DNA from: Agaricus subrufescens
Taxonomy: Eukaryota > Basidiomycota > Agaricomycetes > Agaricales > Agaricaceae
NCBI GenBank assembly: GCA_029945375.1
Contig: CM057061.1
Coordinates: 1,302,001-1,366,000 of the forward strand
Length of the DNA: 64,000 bases
Direction of reading: 5' to 3'
Part shown: piece after piece, positions 21,830-32,081 of the stretch
Layout: each line of letters opens with the position of its first letter
How positions within the stretch are numbered: position 1 is the first letter of the stretch
The notes under the pieces: model-generated
The model's input: the letters and a program-made list of their open reading frames with translations, nothing else
Told to the model about the DNA's origin: nothing
Databases searched by the model: none
Program-made: the position numbers and the translations under genes

Positions 21830-23190
21830 ATGGACCTTCATCCAGGTGCGCTATATTGCCCTCGGCGTCTCTTTCCGGATTTCTGATAATGAAGCTGACT
21901 TTATTGAGTTGGCCTCGTGAATCCTGCATTGGTCCGTTATCCAATTATCTTTGGGAAGTCCGGGCTGTACTTACGAAGAGTGATTTTAGTTGTTTGGCCT
22001 TGCTTTTGACTTGATACTTTTTGGAGTTTTGACAGCCCAAGTCTGTGAGTCCTCATCCGGAGGTCGTCTCTTGCCGGTTCTCAATGACCTCTTTTATCTT
22101 GAGATGTATACCATATTTCGTTCCCTAGCGACTGGACCCTACTCAAAGTTGCCGTTGGTTGGGTCTATCTCGCTGGGGTAGCTCAAACAGGACTGGCCTT
22201 GTGGGATTTTAACATGTCGTTTTTAAAGGCACTTGTTTTTCTTAAGACCAATACGTTGGACTTTGAGGGAGATCATTTCTGGCTTTCAATAACAGCGTTG
22301 ACTGGAGCTGGTGCGCGATGATTATCATTGCAGATACAAGAATGTTCGCTGATGACGTTCTTTCTAGTGGCAGTTGTCATCCAATCACTATACGCACATA
22401 GAATATACTTGATTTCTAGGAAACACTGGCTTAGGACCATGATTGCTTGTGTGAGTCACCGATTATAAAGCTTCGTAGAATCTGGTAGTTACATTATCCC
22501 TACAGATGTCATTGGGTCAACTTGCTAGCAGTATAATAGGGGCTGTATGCTTCAGACGTGAAGAAGCTGTTTCTGCATTCATCTCCATTCTCCCCTCAGT
22601 CTGGAAGTCACCATCAGTATGTAATGTTGGTTTCACAGTAGTAAGCATTATGATTCTCCTTCCTAAATGTTATTTATCACGGATGTAGATATGGGGCCCC
22701 ACCAATGTGGCTTGCGATTTGACCATCACCATTTGCATGGTCACTTTTGTTAGTGGAGATTTTACAATCACCAGGCACCTTCTCTAAATTATTTTTTTGG
22801 TAGCTTCGCAAACACCGTAAGAGGACGCTCAGTCGCCAGACACGTTCGCGTATCACGAGTATTGTACAAATTGTTATCGAGACTGGAATGGCGACAAGTG
22901 AGGTCCAGCATATCCATACGCTCTGCATCATTTGGCTCAAACACCTTATAGCCGTTTGTGTGATCATTTACACAATCTTGTTCATTTTCTGGACCGACAT
23001 TCACGATTTTAAGGGACTTGATTATTTCCCGTTACCGGGGCTTATGATGAGCAAGGTATATAGCAACTCGATGCTAGTCCTTCTCAACAACCGGGCTACC
23101 ATTTCTGGTGGAAGGAATGTGGTAGAATCTTTCGAGTTCATAGAAGTTTTGGCACGAGATCACGAGGGCGATATTGAGTTGAGAAACTAG
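21830..23190 (+). CDS. DUF6534-type multi-span membrane protein, copy 4
   Basis: Exons read LFGLAFDLILFGVLTAQVYV, SDWTLLKVAVGWVYLAGVAQ, DHFWLSITALTGA, VAVVIQSLYAHRIYLISRKH, SLGQLASSIIGAVCF, IWGPTNVACDLTITICMVTF, the basic loop LRKHRKRTLSRQTR, VQIVIETGMAT, IIYTILFIFWTDIHDF and FPLPGLMMSKVYSNSMLVLLNN. All introns have GT-AG ends, and no stop interrupts the body. The first exon is taken from ATG 21830 (MDLHP) but is uncertain. The last exon and 3' flank were copied to 16553-17220. Downstream, 652 bp away, lies the F-box gene at 23842 on the same strand. Confidence 0.72.
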
Positions 23191-23841
23191 GAGTCGAGAT
23201 GCTACAGTTAGTGTGCGGGCACAGTAGCCATTGGGTAATGACAGGCTATCGATGTATAAACTGTAAGGTGAAAATTTGCAAGGTATTGCTACACCTCCCA
23301 GTCCGGCTCGAGGAAGTTTAGACAATAGCGGCGTAATTCAAAGTCGAATAGTGAATGGTTTGACTACTCACTGAGATTTTTGAGCTCTTTAGTCGCTTTG
23401 AATCAGATATGATTCATCGACCGTTGGATGTCCTTCGTCTGCAGGCCCTCCTTGGGACGGTCGACTCCTTTACAGACCTAGCCAGCCGCAAGAACACGCC
23501 ATCGCTCGACCGGCACTCAGAGGAGTACCGTCAACTGGCCTGACTCCTTGTGACTAATATCCCTCGAGCACGTCTGTATTGTATCTCACCAGCAAAAGTG
23601 TGAGTTCGATAAAAGCATGCCCGTAAATGTCAGTCATTTTGAGAGCAATGACAATTGCGGCTTACCATTCTTGCACATTCACTCTTACCATGATAATGGG
23701 TCCGCTCTGGGCCCCGGTCTTCGAAGGGAGGACATGCGAAACACACGTGAACGTGATATTAATGTTATTCATCTGGCTTATTCGGATGCGTGAACTCCTG
23801 GTCTAGCTCCTTCACCTTTCTTTCTCGTCGTCCGATCCTCC
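23191..23841. repeat. spacer; left part repeated at 16799-17220
   Basis: About 23191-23650 is the source or sister of the repeat at 16799-17220. From 23650 to the F-box ATG the sequence resembles the leader of the F-box gene at 14950 (an ACATGCGAAACACACGTGAA-type stretch), so it probably carries the F-box promoter. Confidence 0.7.
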
Positions 23842-25354
23842 ATGGGTCATTTCGATGAAGTCTGCTTCCTATGCGGAGTCTCCTCGATCGGTCCTACAAG
23901 CTTCTCTTCGTGTCCGGACCTCACTGCAGAAGACCTAGCCACTGCTCTTCTTGAGAATTTTCCCAACATCCTCTCAGCTGTCCCGACTTGCGAAACCAAA
24001 GAGGACTTGGCAGCTTTTCTAGAAGCGATTGTTACAGAAGACGATCCACATAATTTTGGGGATTTATCTGCGGCATTTTATGATTGCGTCGCGATCGGGT
24101 ATTTTGATCACGATGGTGCTACGCCTCGCGAAATTGTTAATGACCCTGTGGTGAAATGCATTTTCCCCGACGGCAGATTCGTGAAGAAGAGATCTGTTGG
24201 TTCCCCAGAGTGTGGTGAATTTGAAGAGGTGTATTGGGATAGGGATTCTGCTACTGGAGGGGTAGGGGGTGTACACTCGACCACAGAGATGTCGAGAACA
24301 GGTGCATACTTTCAAGGGGGGTTCGGAAACTTTTTCTTGTCTGGGTGTTGTTTTGGATTTTTGGAGGGATGGATTGAGCGTGATGCATTACCACCGATGT
24401 GGGATGGGCGTCAGCTGTCGTTCATAGGAGAGTTATGGGAAATTGTTAACTCGAGAGAGAGTGGAAGAAGTGAGTAATATCTCCCAGTGTCGTTCGAGTT
24501 TCTTGATATTTATGCCTGGTGACTAGAAGATAACGGTTGTTTAGAATGGCTGGATCCCGGAGGAGCAGAGCAAAAGCTCGAACAGACTCAATACGAGCTC
24601 GCGACATCTCAATACGAAGTCTGTCCTGAGAACACTGCAGCGGCATTACAAAATGGATGCGATGAAGACGTTATACAGAAGGCTATATATGATGATTATG
24701 GGTACTGGATGTTCGTGTCTCCCCACGAGTGAGTGATCAAAATTTCTTGGTAGAAACTGATCTTAGCTTATCATGAGTAGGTGGCCTGAAGCTCCAGAAA
24801 GCGAAGAACTGATTGAAGTGACTGCCCTCGGTCTTGATGTACCCCCTCGTGCCTCGCAAACCCCATTCTCATTGGGGCGCCTCTCTGGTCTAGCAATCGA
24901 AATTCTTCACCAAATATTCCGTCATCTTCCCAATGTCTCGACGTACCTAAGCCTCAAACTGGTATGCAAAGGGATGCACGACATTGTCACGGACACTAAA
25001 TTTGCATATCCGGTCCTGAGAGAAATCCTTGGGCCGGATCCGACTCGGGAGATGTTCTGGATACATCCTCTTGAAAACCAACCACGAGAGATGGACAATT
25101 TTATGAACTGCCTCAATTCTTGGTTGTCTCTCAAGTGTCCTTCGGCAGAAAAGGAATCATTCACGGCTCGGGATGTTCTTTCTCATCATGACTTCCCTCT
25201 CGTCCAGTTCATCCATTCATTATATACGAGCGATTACTCGTGCAATAGGAGACGGTTATGGAAAAGTGTGAAACAGTTTGAAGAAGTTTGGATTGATTAC
25301 AGGGTGAATGGATGGGAGGTAAATCGCTTTGGGTTGCCATATACAGAATCTTAA
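23842..25354 (+). CDS. F-box protein with a Cys-containing N-terminal region, copy C
   Basis: Three exons (23842-24469, 24527-24728, 24781-25354) join in frame to 467 residues. N-terminal FDEVCFLCGVSSIGP, a helical segment DLTAEDLATALLENFPNILS, GYFDHDGATPRE, FPDGRFVKKR, GGFGNFFLSGCCFGFLEGW, DGRQLSFIGELWEIVNSR, NGCLEWLDPGGAEQKL and IYDDYGYWMF, then the F-box (LSGLAIEILHQIFRHLPNVS and YLSLKLVCKGMHDIV). In GGFGNFFLSGCC the Arg of the other copies is Gly. From the F-box onward it is very close to the copy at 14950, and the similarity runs into the 3' flank to about 25456. The intron positions are the same in all three genes. Confidence 0.86.
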
Positions 25355-25524
25355 GGATACAAATGAAATCATGCTATTTCATTGGCATACTAGATATCAC
25401 TTAGGTTTGATGTATCATTCCAACCTGAAAATATCCTAAACACGTTTTTTCGGTGTGCCACTAGCCTACAAATGTACAGATATGTGTCGTAGCTCCACAG
25501 GGTCAACGTCTGCTGTCTGCATGC

Positions 25525-26003
25525 CTAAGCACGAATGGTAAACTCGTTTGATTGAGCGTAGATGGTGTTAGGCTCATTCTCGCTCTTTACGAGGTTAGCA
25601 CGGAAATGGGCACCAGTAGGGAAGCCTCCACGAGGGGGATAGATTTTGGTAGTGAGGCGAGTACCGTCAACGTGAGTAGCAATGACAAAATCGCGCGGCA
25701 GGACGGTGCGGTCCTGAAGGTCCCAGATGCGGAGTGAGCATCACCAACGCTACCTGATAAACGACTCTCGTACCTGGTTGGTGAGGACGACAGCGAAAGT
25801 TCGGGCGTCAGTATCGACGCGACTCCAGCTGAGGCTGAATACCATGTTTAATCATGGAACAGAGAGATCCTGGTGTGTACGTACGTCTGGGGACCAAAGG
25901 CATGCCAGTTTATGCCTCGGTCGCCATTGGGTGCATTGACCAAGTAGGCGAGGGAAGAGCTAGCAAAGCAGAGAAGAAGAGCAGCAAAGGCGGTTGCTTT
26001 CAT
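25525..26003 (-). CDS. small secreted Kre9/Knh1-like single-domain protein
   Basis: Three exons (25885-26003, 25774-25834, 25525-25713) join in frame to 122 residues. MKATAFAALLLCFASSSLA is a signal peptide. The mature part is one domain of the Kre9/Knh1 N-terminal type found in fungal Ser/Thr-rich GPI-anchored proteins: NAPNGDRGINWHAFGPQTLS, WSRVDTDARTFAVVLTNQ, then PPRGGFPTGAHFRANLV and NTIYAQSNEFTI. It stops right after the last strand, so the usual Ser/Thr-rich stalk and GPI signal are absent, and the protein should be freely secreted. Related proteins act in beta-1,6-glucan assembly in yeast; a role here is inferred only. A Met 10 codons upstream is in frame but would bury the signal peptide. 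Confidence 0.85.
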
Positions 26004-27112
26004 GATGGTAAGGCGAGGATTGTTGTTGGACAACCCAGTTTATTGGAGCTTTTATAGGATTTCAGTGCGGGGAAAGCGAAGAATCTTTTTCCCCTAACGT
26101 ATTAGCACTAGCCTTAAACTTCAACGAGGCCTTCTGCCGTGTCTATTTTACTTTTAGATCACGGTGTATGGTTGCCGTTTTTGATCGAGGCATCGCTCCA
26201 ATTGTCAGGACATAGGCCGCCCAGAATTCTAGGAATATTAGTGTCTAGACTTGGCTAATTCCAGCCGGTAAAAAAGGCCGAGTGTGACTAGAAGCTATGT
26301 AACGCGAAGGGTCAGTACGTCAGTGAAGGGCGTCGAGAGGGGAGATAGAGCTTGAAGCCAGGAAAAGTAGACATGGGTGATGTAGATGAAATTTATTATT
26401 GGTTCTTTGTACGTAGCTAGCAACCACCAGCTTCTCGGCCGCAGCGGAGATTATCAGCGAAGTGTATGTTGATGCCTAGAACGAGACGGATATCAGTTGC
26501 TCAGTATCGCAGTGAGAGTGGGACGCTCGAACGTTGAGTCAGTGCTCACGATCGCTCGTGAATAATGCGTGGTTATTTCTTAGTGTGTGAAACTGCGGTG
26601 ATGTACCCTGCTCTCTGATCAGAACAATTACTCACTGCTTCGATTCCGTCGGCCGTGTGGCACCAATTTAGAGGCCCGCCATTATCGCGGAGGGTGAGCG
26701 AAAATATCATTCCCCTTGCATTTGTCTATTGAGCCGCAAGCCGATTTGCCGAGCTTGCGTCATAGCGTTGGTATCATAAAACCTTGGTAGAGTTTTATAG
26801 CCTAACTGCTTACTACGATCGCTTTCTCCGGCTGTAAAGACGTTCATTGAATATGAATGGCAAGCAGCGGCGGGCCAGCACAATCCCGACGACTCTGATG
26901 GGGACACTGCCGAAGACGGGCTCGGCTAGTGCTAGATAGTAACTTGGTATCAAAGGAATATGATGAATGCGATGCAGACTTGCTCTGTAGAGCAATACGG
27001 GGTCACGTGCCTGTCTAAGACAGCACAGGTGCTCCCATCGGCCACCAGCTTGTCCGCAGCCTATATCAGCACCCGGGTAACGCTTGCCTTCTGTTTCCAG
27101 TCCTCAACCGCC
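26004..27112. other. divergent spacer without a supported gene
   Basis: Upstream region of the secreted protein gene (minus) and of the HUA1-like gene (plus). The frame upstream of the HUA1-like ATG is open from about 26960 but lacks any conserved content and is probably leader. Confidence 0.5.
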
Positions 27113-28412
27113 ATGCTGAGTGTAGCTGATTCTAGGTTCCAACCGCACGAATTTCCAAGGCAGAGCTCGCCTCCATCGAGCCCAGACTTATCTCCCCCAT
27201 ACACACCCAGTCCGCCAATGAATCATACGACGATAAGCTCAAACCACGATTTCGATCCTCTGGACGAACCGCCGCCATATACAGCCCGTGCAGATGAATT
27301 TCAGGGAGAGACCACTATCGAATTCGGTCCGTCTCGGCCCTTCCAACAAGTGCAACAGCCACAACCCAATCAATTACAGCAAGCTCGGCAGCGGCCCGCT
27401 TCAACGCCTCATTTGACACCACAACCCACTGGCAGCACACGTCGCAGAGGTTTCTTGCAACAGCTGACGGACTCTATTGATGAAATCGCAACTTCAATTG
27501 AAAGGAGTGCAACAGGAACTCGCGGTCGGCCGCGCGGAGCACCGCTTGCAGGCTATCCAGGCCAACCACGCAGCCTTCCTCCCCCTCGACCTGTGACTCC
27601 TCCTCAGCATGTATCACGGCAACCTCCTCCACCTCTACCCGCCCGTCGCCAGTCTTCTTTATCCGATCCTGGTCATCCTGAACCCACTTCTGATTTTGTG
27701 AGAGATTTCTATGCCGCCGGGACTGGAGCTGGGACTGCCGCAGGAACGTCACTACAGCAAGACGATACACAACGCTCAGAGAGTGCTAGTCAAAGTCCGA
27801 GAGACGATAGGGGACCTACTACCACACCCGTCCCGGGTAGACCGCTACTTCGTCAAGGGCAGCTTCTGGTCTATCCGAAGGGACATAGTTGTGAAAAATG
27901 TGCGCGCTTTCGTTTCTGAAGTTTGTGTTTCGCAACACTCATTGTCCAATCTAGGTTATAATACTGGGTACAAGCACTATGACCCCTCACGACCATGTAC
28001 CAAATGTTGGGTCAAATACGGCAAACCCTTTTCGGGACCTCTCGCTTACTCCTATTCCTCATCCTCCGCTTCATCTAACACCCAAAATATAAACCTTCAG
28101 AAACCTCTTCCTCTTCATGTACCTGGACCTAACCGCCGTGTCGCGCCATCGCTACCACCTCGACCTGGCTTCCAGAATTACCCTTCCCCTCCAATGGGTG
28201 GATACGGTAGTAGAGGATCATCTACAACACTAGTGTCAGGTTACGGAGGTCCTCCCCCAGGTTCTGTAGTATACTCTCCAGGCGATCCGAGAATAGGAGG
28301 GAACTTATGTTGGAGTTGTAATGGCAAAGGCTCGGTCAGCATTCTCATTGACAAAATACGATGTCCAGTTTGTGGTGGATGTGGCAGAACATTCGACCGT
28401 TATTCGTATTAG
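27113..28412 (+). CDS. HUA1: HUA1-like proline-rich CxxC zinc-finger protein
   Basis: Two exons (27113-27899, 27955-28412) join in frame to 414 residues. The first 260 residues are disordered, rich in Pro, Gln and Ser, with PPPY-type motifs (DEPPPYTARA), which bind WW domains of Rsp5-type ubiquitin ligases. The end of exon 1 and start of exon 2 form CEKCYNTGY and CTKCW. After a Gly/Ser/Pro-rich linker comes NLCWSCNGKGSVS, then CPVCGGCGRTF: paired CxxC motifs resembling the DnaJ type I zinc finger, as in yeast Hua1. Hua1 is a cytoplasmic protein linked to ubiquitin-dependent sorting. The intron splits the CEKC motif and its removal restores it. The start is the Met before SVADSRF; the upstream in-frame Met has no support. 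Confidence 0.8.
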
Positions 28413-28454
28413 TTTTGATTTGTTAGTTTTTGTATTCGTTGTCGCTTTCACTTT

Positions 28455-28493
28455 GTTTTTGGTTTTGGTTTTGGTTTTGGTTTTTTTTTTTGG
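28455..28493 (+). repeat. TTTTGG repeat in the 3' region of the HUA1-like gene
   Basis: Four GGTTTT-type units followed by a run of T, just downstream of the stop codon. It could serve in 3' end formation; it is a simple sequence repeat, not a true telomere array. Confidence 0.6.
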
Positions 28494-28595
28494 CTGACAT
28501 GTATAATTATATGCTGTCACTACTTAGGTAGAATGGCTTGAGTACATTGATGACTTGTTGCATTTGATAAAATGATATCAAGGGAAGGAGGGGAT

Positions 28596-28666
28596 ACGTC
28601 GAACGGGAATCGAACCCGTGCCGCTTGCTTGGAAGGCAAGCATGATAACCACTTCACCATCGACGT
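28596..28666 (-). tRNA. tRNA-Gly, anticodon TCC
   Basis: 71 nt without intron. The acceptor stem pairs ACGTCGA with TCGACGT over 7 bp; the anticodon stem pairs CTTGC with GCAAG around the loop CTTCCAA, giving anticodon TCC, which reads GGA. The T arm contains GGTTCGATTCC, matching the B box, and the D arm contains TGGTGAAGTGGTTA, matching the A box. An ATTTTAT stretch, a weak Pol III stop, lies downstream on the minus strand near 28570. No CCA is encoded, as expected for a eukaryotic nuclear gene. Confidence 0.95.
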
Positions 28667-31046
28667 GTATGGACAGTTATGACATATACCACGTGTTAAC
28701 TGCAAATGGATAATCAAAGTAGCTTATGTAATTGACAGGGAGATGATGCCGCGGTGGAGAGGAATGAGAAATATAAGCTAGTACATGTGTGTCGAGGAAA
28801 GCGTAGCCGGGTCCCGAGGTGGTCGAGTAGTTGGAGTGTCTTGTATATACTTTACCAAGCGGGGTGGTGAAGTGCATTCAATCGACTCGGAAGAGATAGA
28901 GTTAAAGGCGGAGTAGGTTATTATGTTCATTCTAGGTCGGTTTCAGACTTTTGGTGTACATATCGGGGTGCTATATACGCGAGCGGCGCCCCGAGGTTCG
29001 AATTTGTTTGTATGCCAACATCCGAGCTCAGGCACGGACCCACTGGCTACTACTAGCCCTGAAATTTTTCGAGCGATGTCTTCGGAATCGGGAAAAAAAG
29101 ATAGGAGAACAGGTAGTAGTTAAGACATTAGTGCTAGATTTGTAGTTATCCGTTGGGTGTTGAAGGATAAATTAGGAGATTGATGTGGTACTATGTTGAA
29201 AGGTACATCATGCTGACCCGATCCAGGGCTGATCGACGGATAAAATAACCGTAGACTAGGAAGACTAAATTATCCGGGTTGATGATGATTAAAAGTGAAC
29301 ATTCTTAAAGCCGGAGGAGAGACGTGCTTGGATCTTGCTCTTGTGTATCGTTTTTACTCCTCGGAGAGAAGGGTTTACGAGAGTCCTGCAAACATTTATG
29401 CTTTTTTCTTTTGCTGGTAAACTAACGGCTATCATTTTACAAGAGATGGCGACTTGAGGAACTGGGCGAAGATGCTCTTTGTGAGTGAGTGCACTATATA
29501 ATGATCGATGCTTAGTACAACTTGTTGAAAGTCGATCGCTGACCTGGTCTGTCCCGTCATAGGGGCATTACGATCGCGCCGAGCTCCAACTATATTTCGA
29601 TCGATTAACTCGATTTTTTGGGTTCCCGCTGCTATCGGGTAGTTGGATAATACGAAATTAGAGGGATTGTCTGTCTAGATGTTGAATGATAAAGCTTATG
29701 TTGGCGAGTTGTATCATACTATGGGCGTAATTGCCGATGGATGAGTCATTGAAAGTTCGCTTTATGCATTGGTGTGGTTTTCATTGTAGTATAGATGCTG
29801 TTTGTGTAAGTGTGTATGCTTACAACACAGATACTAGTCAGTGGCCGAATATCATGGGACACTATTTTGTTTTTTCCATGTCCCTTTTAGTGTACCGGGT
29901 ACTTGTGTGGGCCGCCTGACAATTGAGGCGTGTTAGTCCGGAGTACAGATCGCCGCGATCAAACTTCTAGATTTTCCTGTGTATCTTGGATGTCAGTTTT
30001 ACAGTTCGTGATACCCTCGCCTTGGCGTTTTGATATAGTAGAACTTCGAAGAGGACTGCTAAACATAAAGTTCTTAGACAAGTTGTATAACCCATTTTTA
30101 TCAGGACAATCATATTTTAAAACCAGGAACTTGGCCACTCTCCCAAGCCTTACGACCAGCTTTAAACATCTTCCACCTCAATGCTATATCCTTTACCCAA
30201 GTGTGAATTCACCGGCGGAAAAACAATACAAAAAAGTATTTAATTGACGTTTTTCGGTTGCGGAGAAGAGACTAGAAGCACACAACCATGAATTTATCAG
30301 GATTCGACCATGTGGATGTGCATGGCACATCTCGAGAGGATACATAAAACGAAAAATGATCAGCGTTTCGAGAATGACAGACGGAAGTCGATCATTTCGG
30401 TAATAGCCGAATCACCGAAACTACCCAAAAAAAAACATACACAACAGATTTCGATGTAATCTATAAGAACACTAAAGAAGAAGCCGGAATTACAAAAGGG
30501 AACTCGGGACTTCTTTCTGCCTGTGTGAATGAAAACACCTAATTAAACGCTAGTGTTAGGCCAACGTAGACTCCGCGTGTGTGCCCTCGTCAGGTTCTGA
30601 TTTGTTGTCTCCCCGGAATAAGGAGATTTAATATCTGTATATGTGAGGACCCTGAGCCCCTGACGTTTCGGAGAACAGGGAAGGATTATGTACAAGTATG
30701 GAGTTAAAATTAAGAAAGGCAAAGAGAGATGTAGATCATTGTCCTGATTGGTTGTGCAAAGTTGTAAACAACAACGACCGGTGCTCGGGAGTTGATGTAG
30801 GGAGGGAAAAACGATAATGAGATTAAGGATTTCGGACTCGGATCTTCGGAGTTGGAAAGAAGGTAGATTGGGAAGGGAGATAGGGGGCGTTTGAAAGGTC
30901 GAAATAGGTTATAAAGAATATCAGGTTATACTTGGAAGACGTGAGTACAGATCATACAATTTTATAGATGGTGCAGGGTGAGATACTATGATGAGATGAA
31001 GGAACGTATTTAGACGAAGGGTGGTGAGAGAAAGGGAAAAAGCGGG
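28667..31046. other. 2.4 kb spacer without a supported gene
   Basis: No frame with a recognisable domain and no snRNA or 5S signature that I could identify. A short hairpin (TTTCGGTAATAGCCGAATCACCGAAA) lies near 30396-30421. Confidence 0.45.
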
Positions 31047-31959
31047 CTAATATCCATGAGTGGCAAGACCATGCATGAGTTGTGGGCCACTTGAGCTGGA
31101 AGAAGTGTGATTGGTAAGAGAGGGAGAGAAGAGGAGAGGGGCATGGGGAGACGTACGTTCCCAGACGTTCGGCACCAGCCTGGAACATCTGCTGTGCTTT
31201 ATCAAAGTTGCGGATGCCACCCGAAGCCTTCACCTTGACCCTTCCATTCATATAAGCGACCGTTCTCCACATGAGGTTGACATCCTCGGGTGTGGCACCG
31301 GTACTGCCCTGGAAGCCGGTACATGTTTTGACAAAGGCAGCACCGGCTTCGGCAGCAATGTAGCAGGCGGCAATCTTCTCTTCTGCGGTAAGGAAGGAGG
31401 TTTCGATGATGGCCTTGACGGGGTATGGATGGGATGCTTGGACGGTGGAGTGGATATCAATATAGACGGCGGCAAAATCCGAAGATTTGAGAGCACCGAG
31501 CGGGATGACGGTATCTATTTCTCGGGCACCGTCTGCGATGGCCTGTGTGGCCTCGTAGGCTTTTGCTTTGGGCGAGCCGGCCCCGAGGGGGAAGCCAATG
31601 ACACAGCAGACTTTGCAGTCCGAGTTGCTCTGGGCCATGCGGTTGAAGACCTGGCGGACGTTGGAGCCATTCACACAGCAGGTCTAGGGGGGCGGTGAGT
31701 GTCAGAGAGCGAGAGATCGCAGACGGGGGGCACAGACCTTGAACTTGAAGCGGATGGCCTCGTCGCAGAGGCGGTCTATCTGTGCGGAGGTAGCGTCGGG
31801 GGTGAGGAGGGTGTGGTCGATGGTGTCGGGGAAGCGGGGGTCGTTGGGGGAGTCGAGGTCCTTGAGGGGCGGGGCGGGGAAGGCGGCGGGGTCGGCGTCG
31901 AGGACCTGGGCGACCTTGTGGGAGATGGCGTGGGCCCAGCTGTCGTTTGAGCGTAGCAT
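31047..31959 (-). CDS. deoC: deoxyribose-phosphate aldolase
   Basis: Cleaves 2-deoxy-D-ribose 5-phosphate to acetaldehyde and glyceraldehyde 3-phosphate in deoxynucleoside breakdown, in the cytosol. Three exons (31738-31959, 31157-31683, 31047-31095) join in frame to 265 residues. Family motifs: IDHTLLTPDATSAQIDRLCD, FKTCCVNGSNV across the first intron, GFPLGAG, EIDTVIPLGAL, FVKTCTGFQGSTGAT with the Schiff-base Lys, and VKASGGIRNFDKA with the second catalytic Lys. The Ser of the usual KTSTG is Cys here. The last exon is short (GTSSG, then LMHGLATHGY). The start is the first ATG (31959); an in-frame GTG lies 10 codons upstream. It shares a 122 bp region with HSP78 on the other strand. Confidence 0.95.
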
Positions 31960-32081
31960 GATCGCAAATCTGGCCCTCGCATTCTCCACACGGCCCTTTT
32001 AAGCGGCCAGCCCCATCGCCGCGGACTGCGCGGACTGCGGTAATCTTAGCCCCCGCTTGATCCCCGATCTCTGCCTCTCCG
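31960..32081. promoter_or_regulatory. shared promoter of the aldolase and HSP78 genes
   Basis: 122 bp between divergent ATG codons, GC-rich, with a repeated GCGGACTGCG unit near 32020-32040. No TATA box for HSP78 and no canonical heat-shock element were identified by eye. Confidence 0.55.

Noticed and set aside
28455..28493. Telomere-like TTTTGG repeats
   Set aside because: Only four imperfect units, inside the 3' region of a housekeeping gene and next to a tRNA gene; not a chromosome end or an interstitial telomere array.
28667..31046. Possible snRNA, snoRNA or 5S rRNA genes in the large spacer
   Set aside because: No U6-, U2- or 5S-like conserved stretch or box elements were found by eye.
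31111..31998. Long plus-strand and second-frame reading frames over the aldolase gene
   Set aside because: They are antisense or shifted shadows of the clear deoxyribose-phosphate aldolase exons and have highly biased Gly/Val/Arg content.
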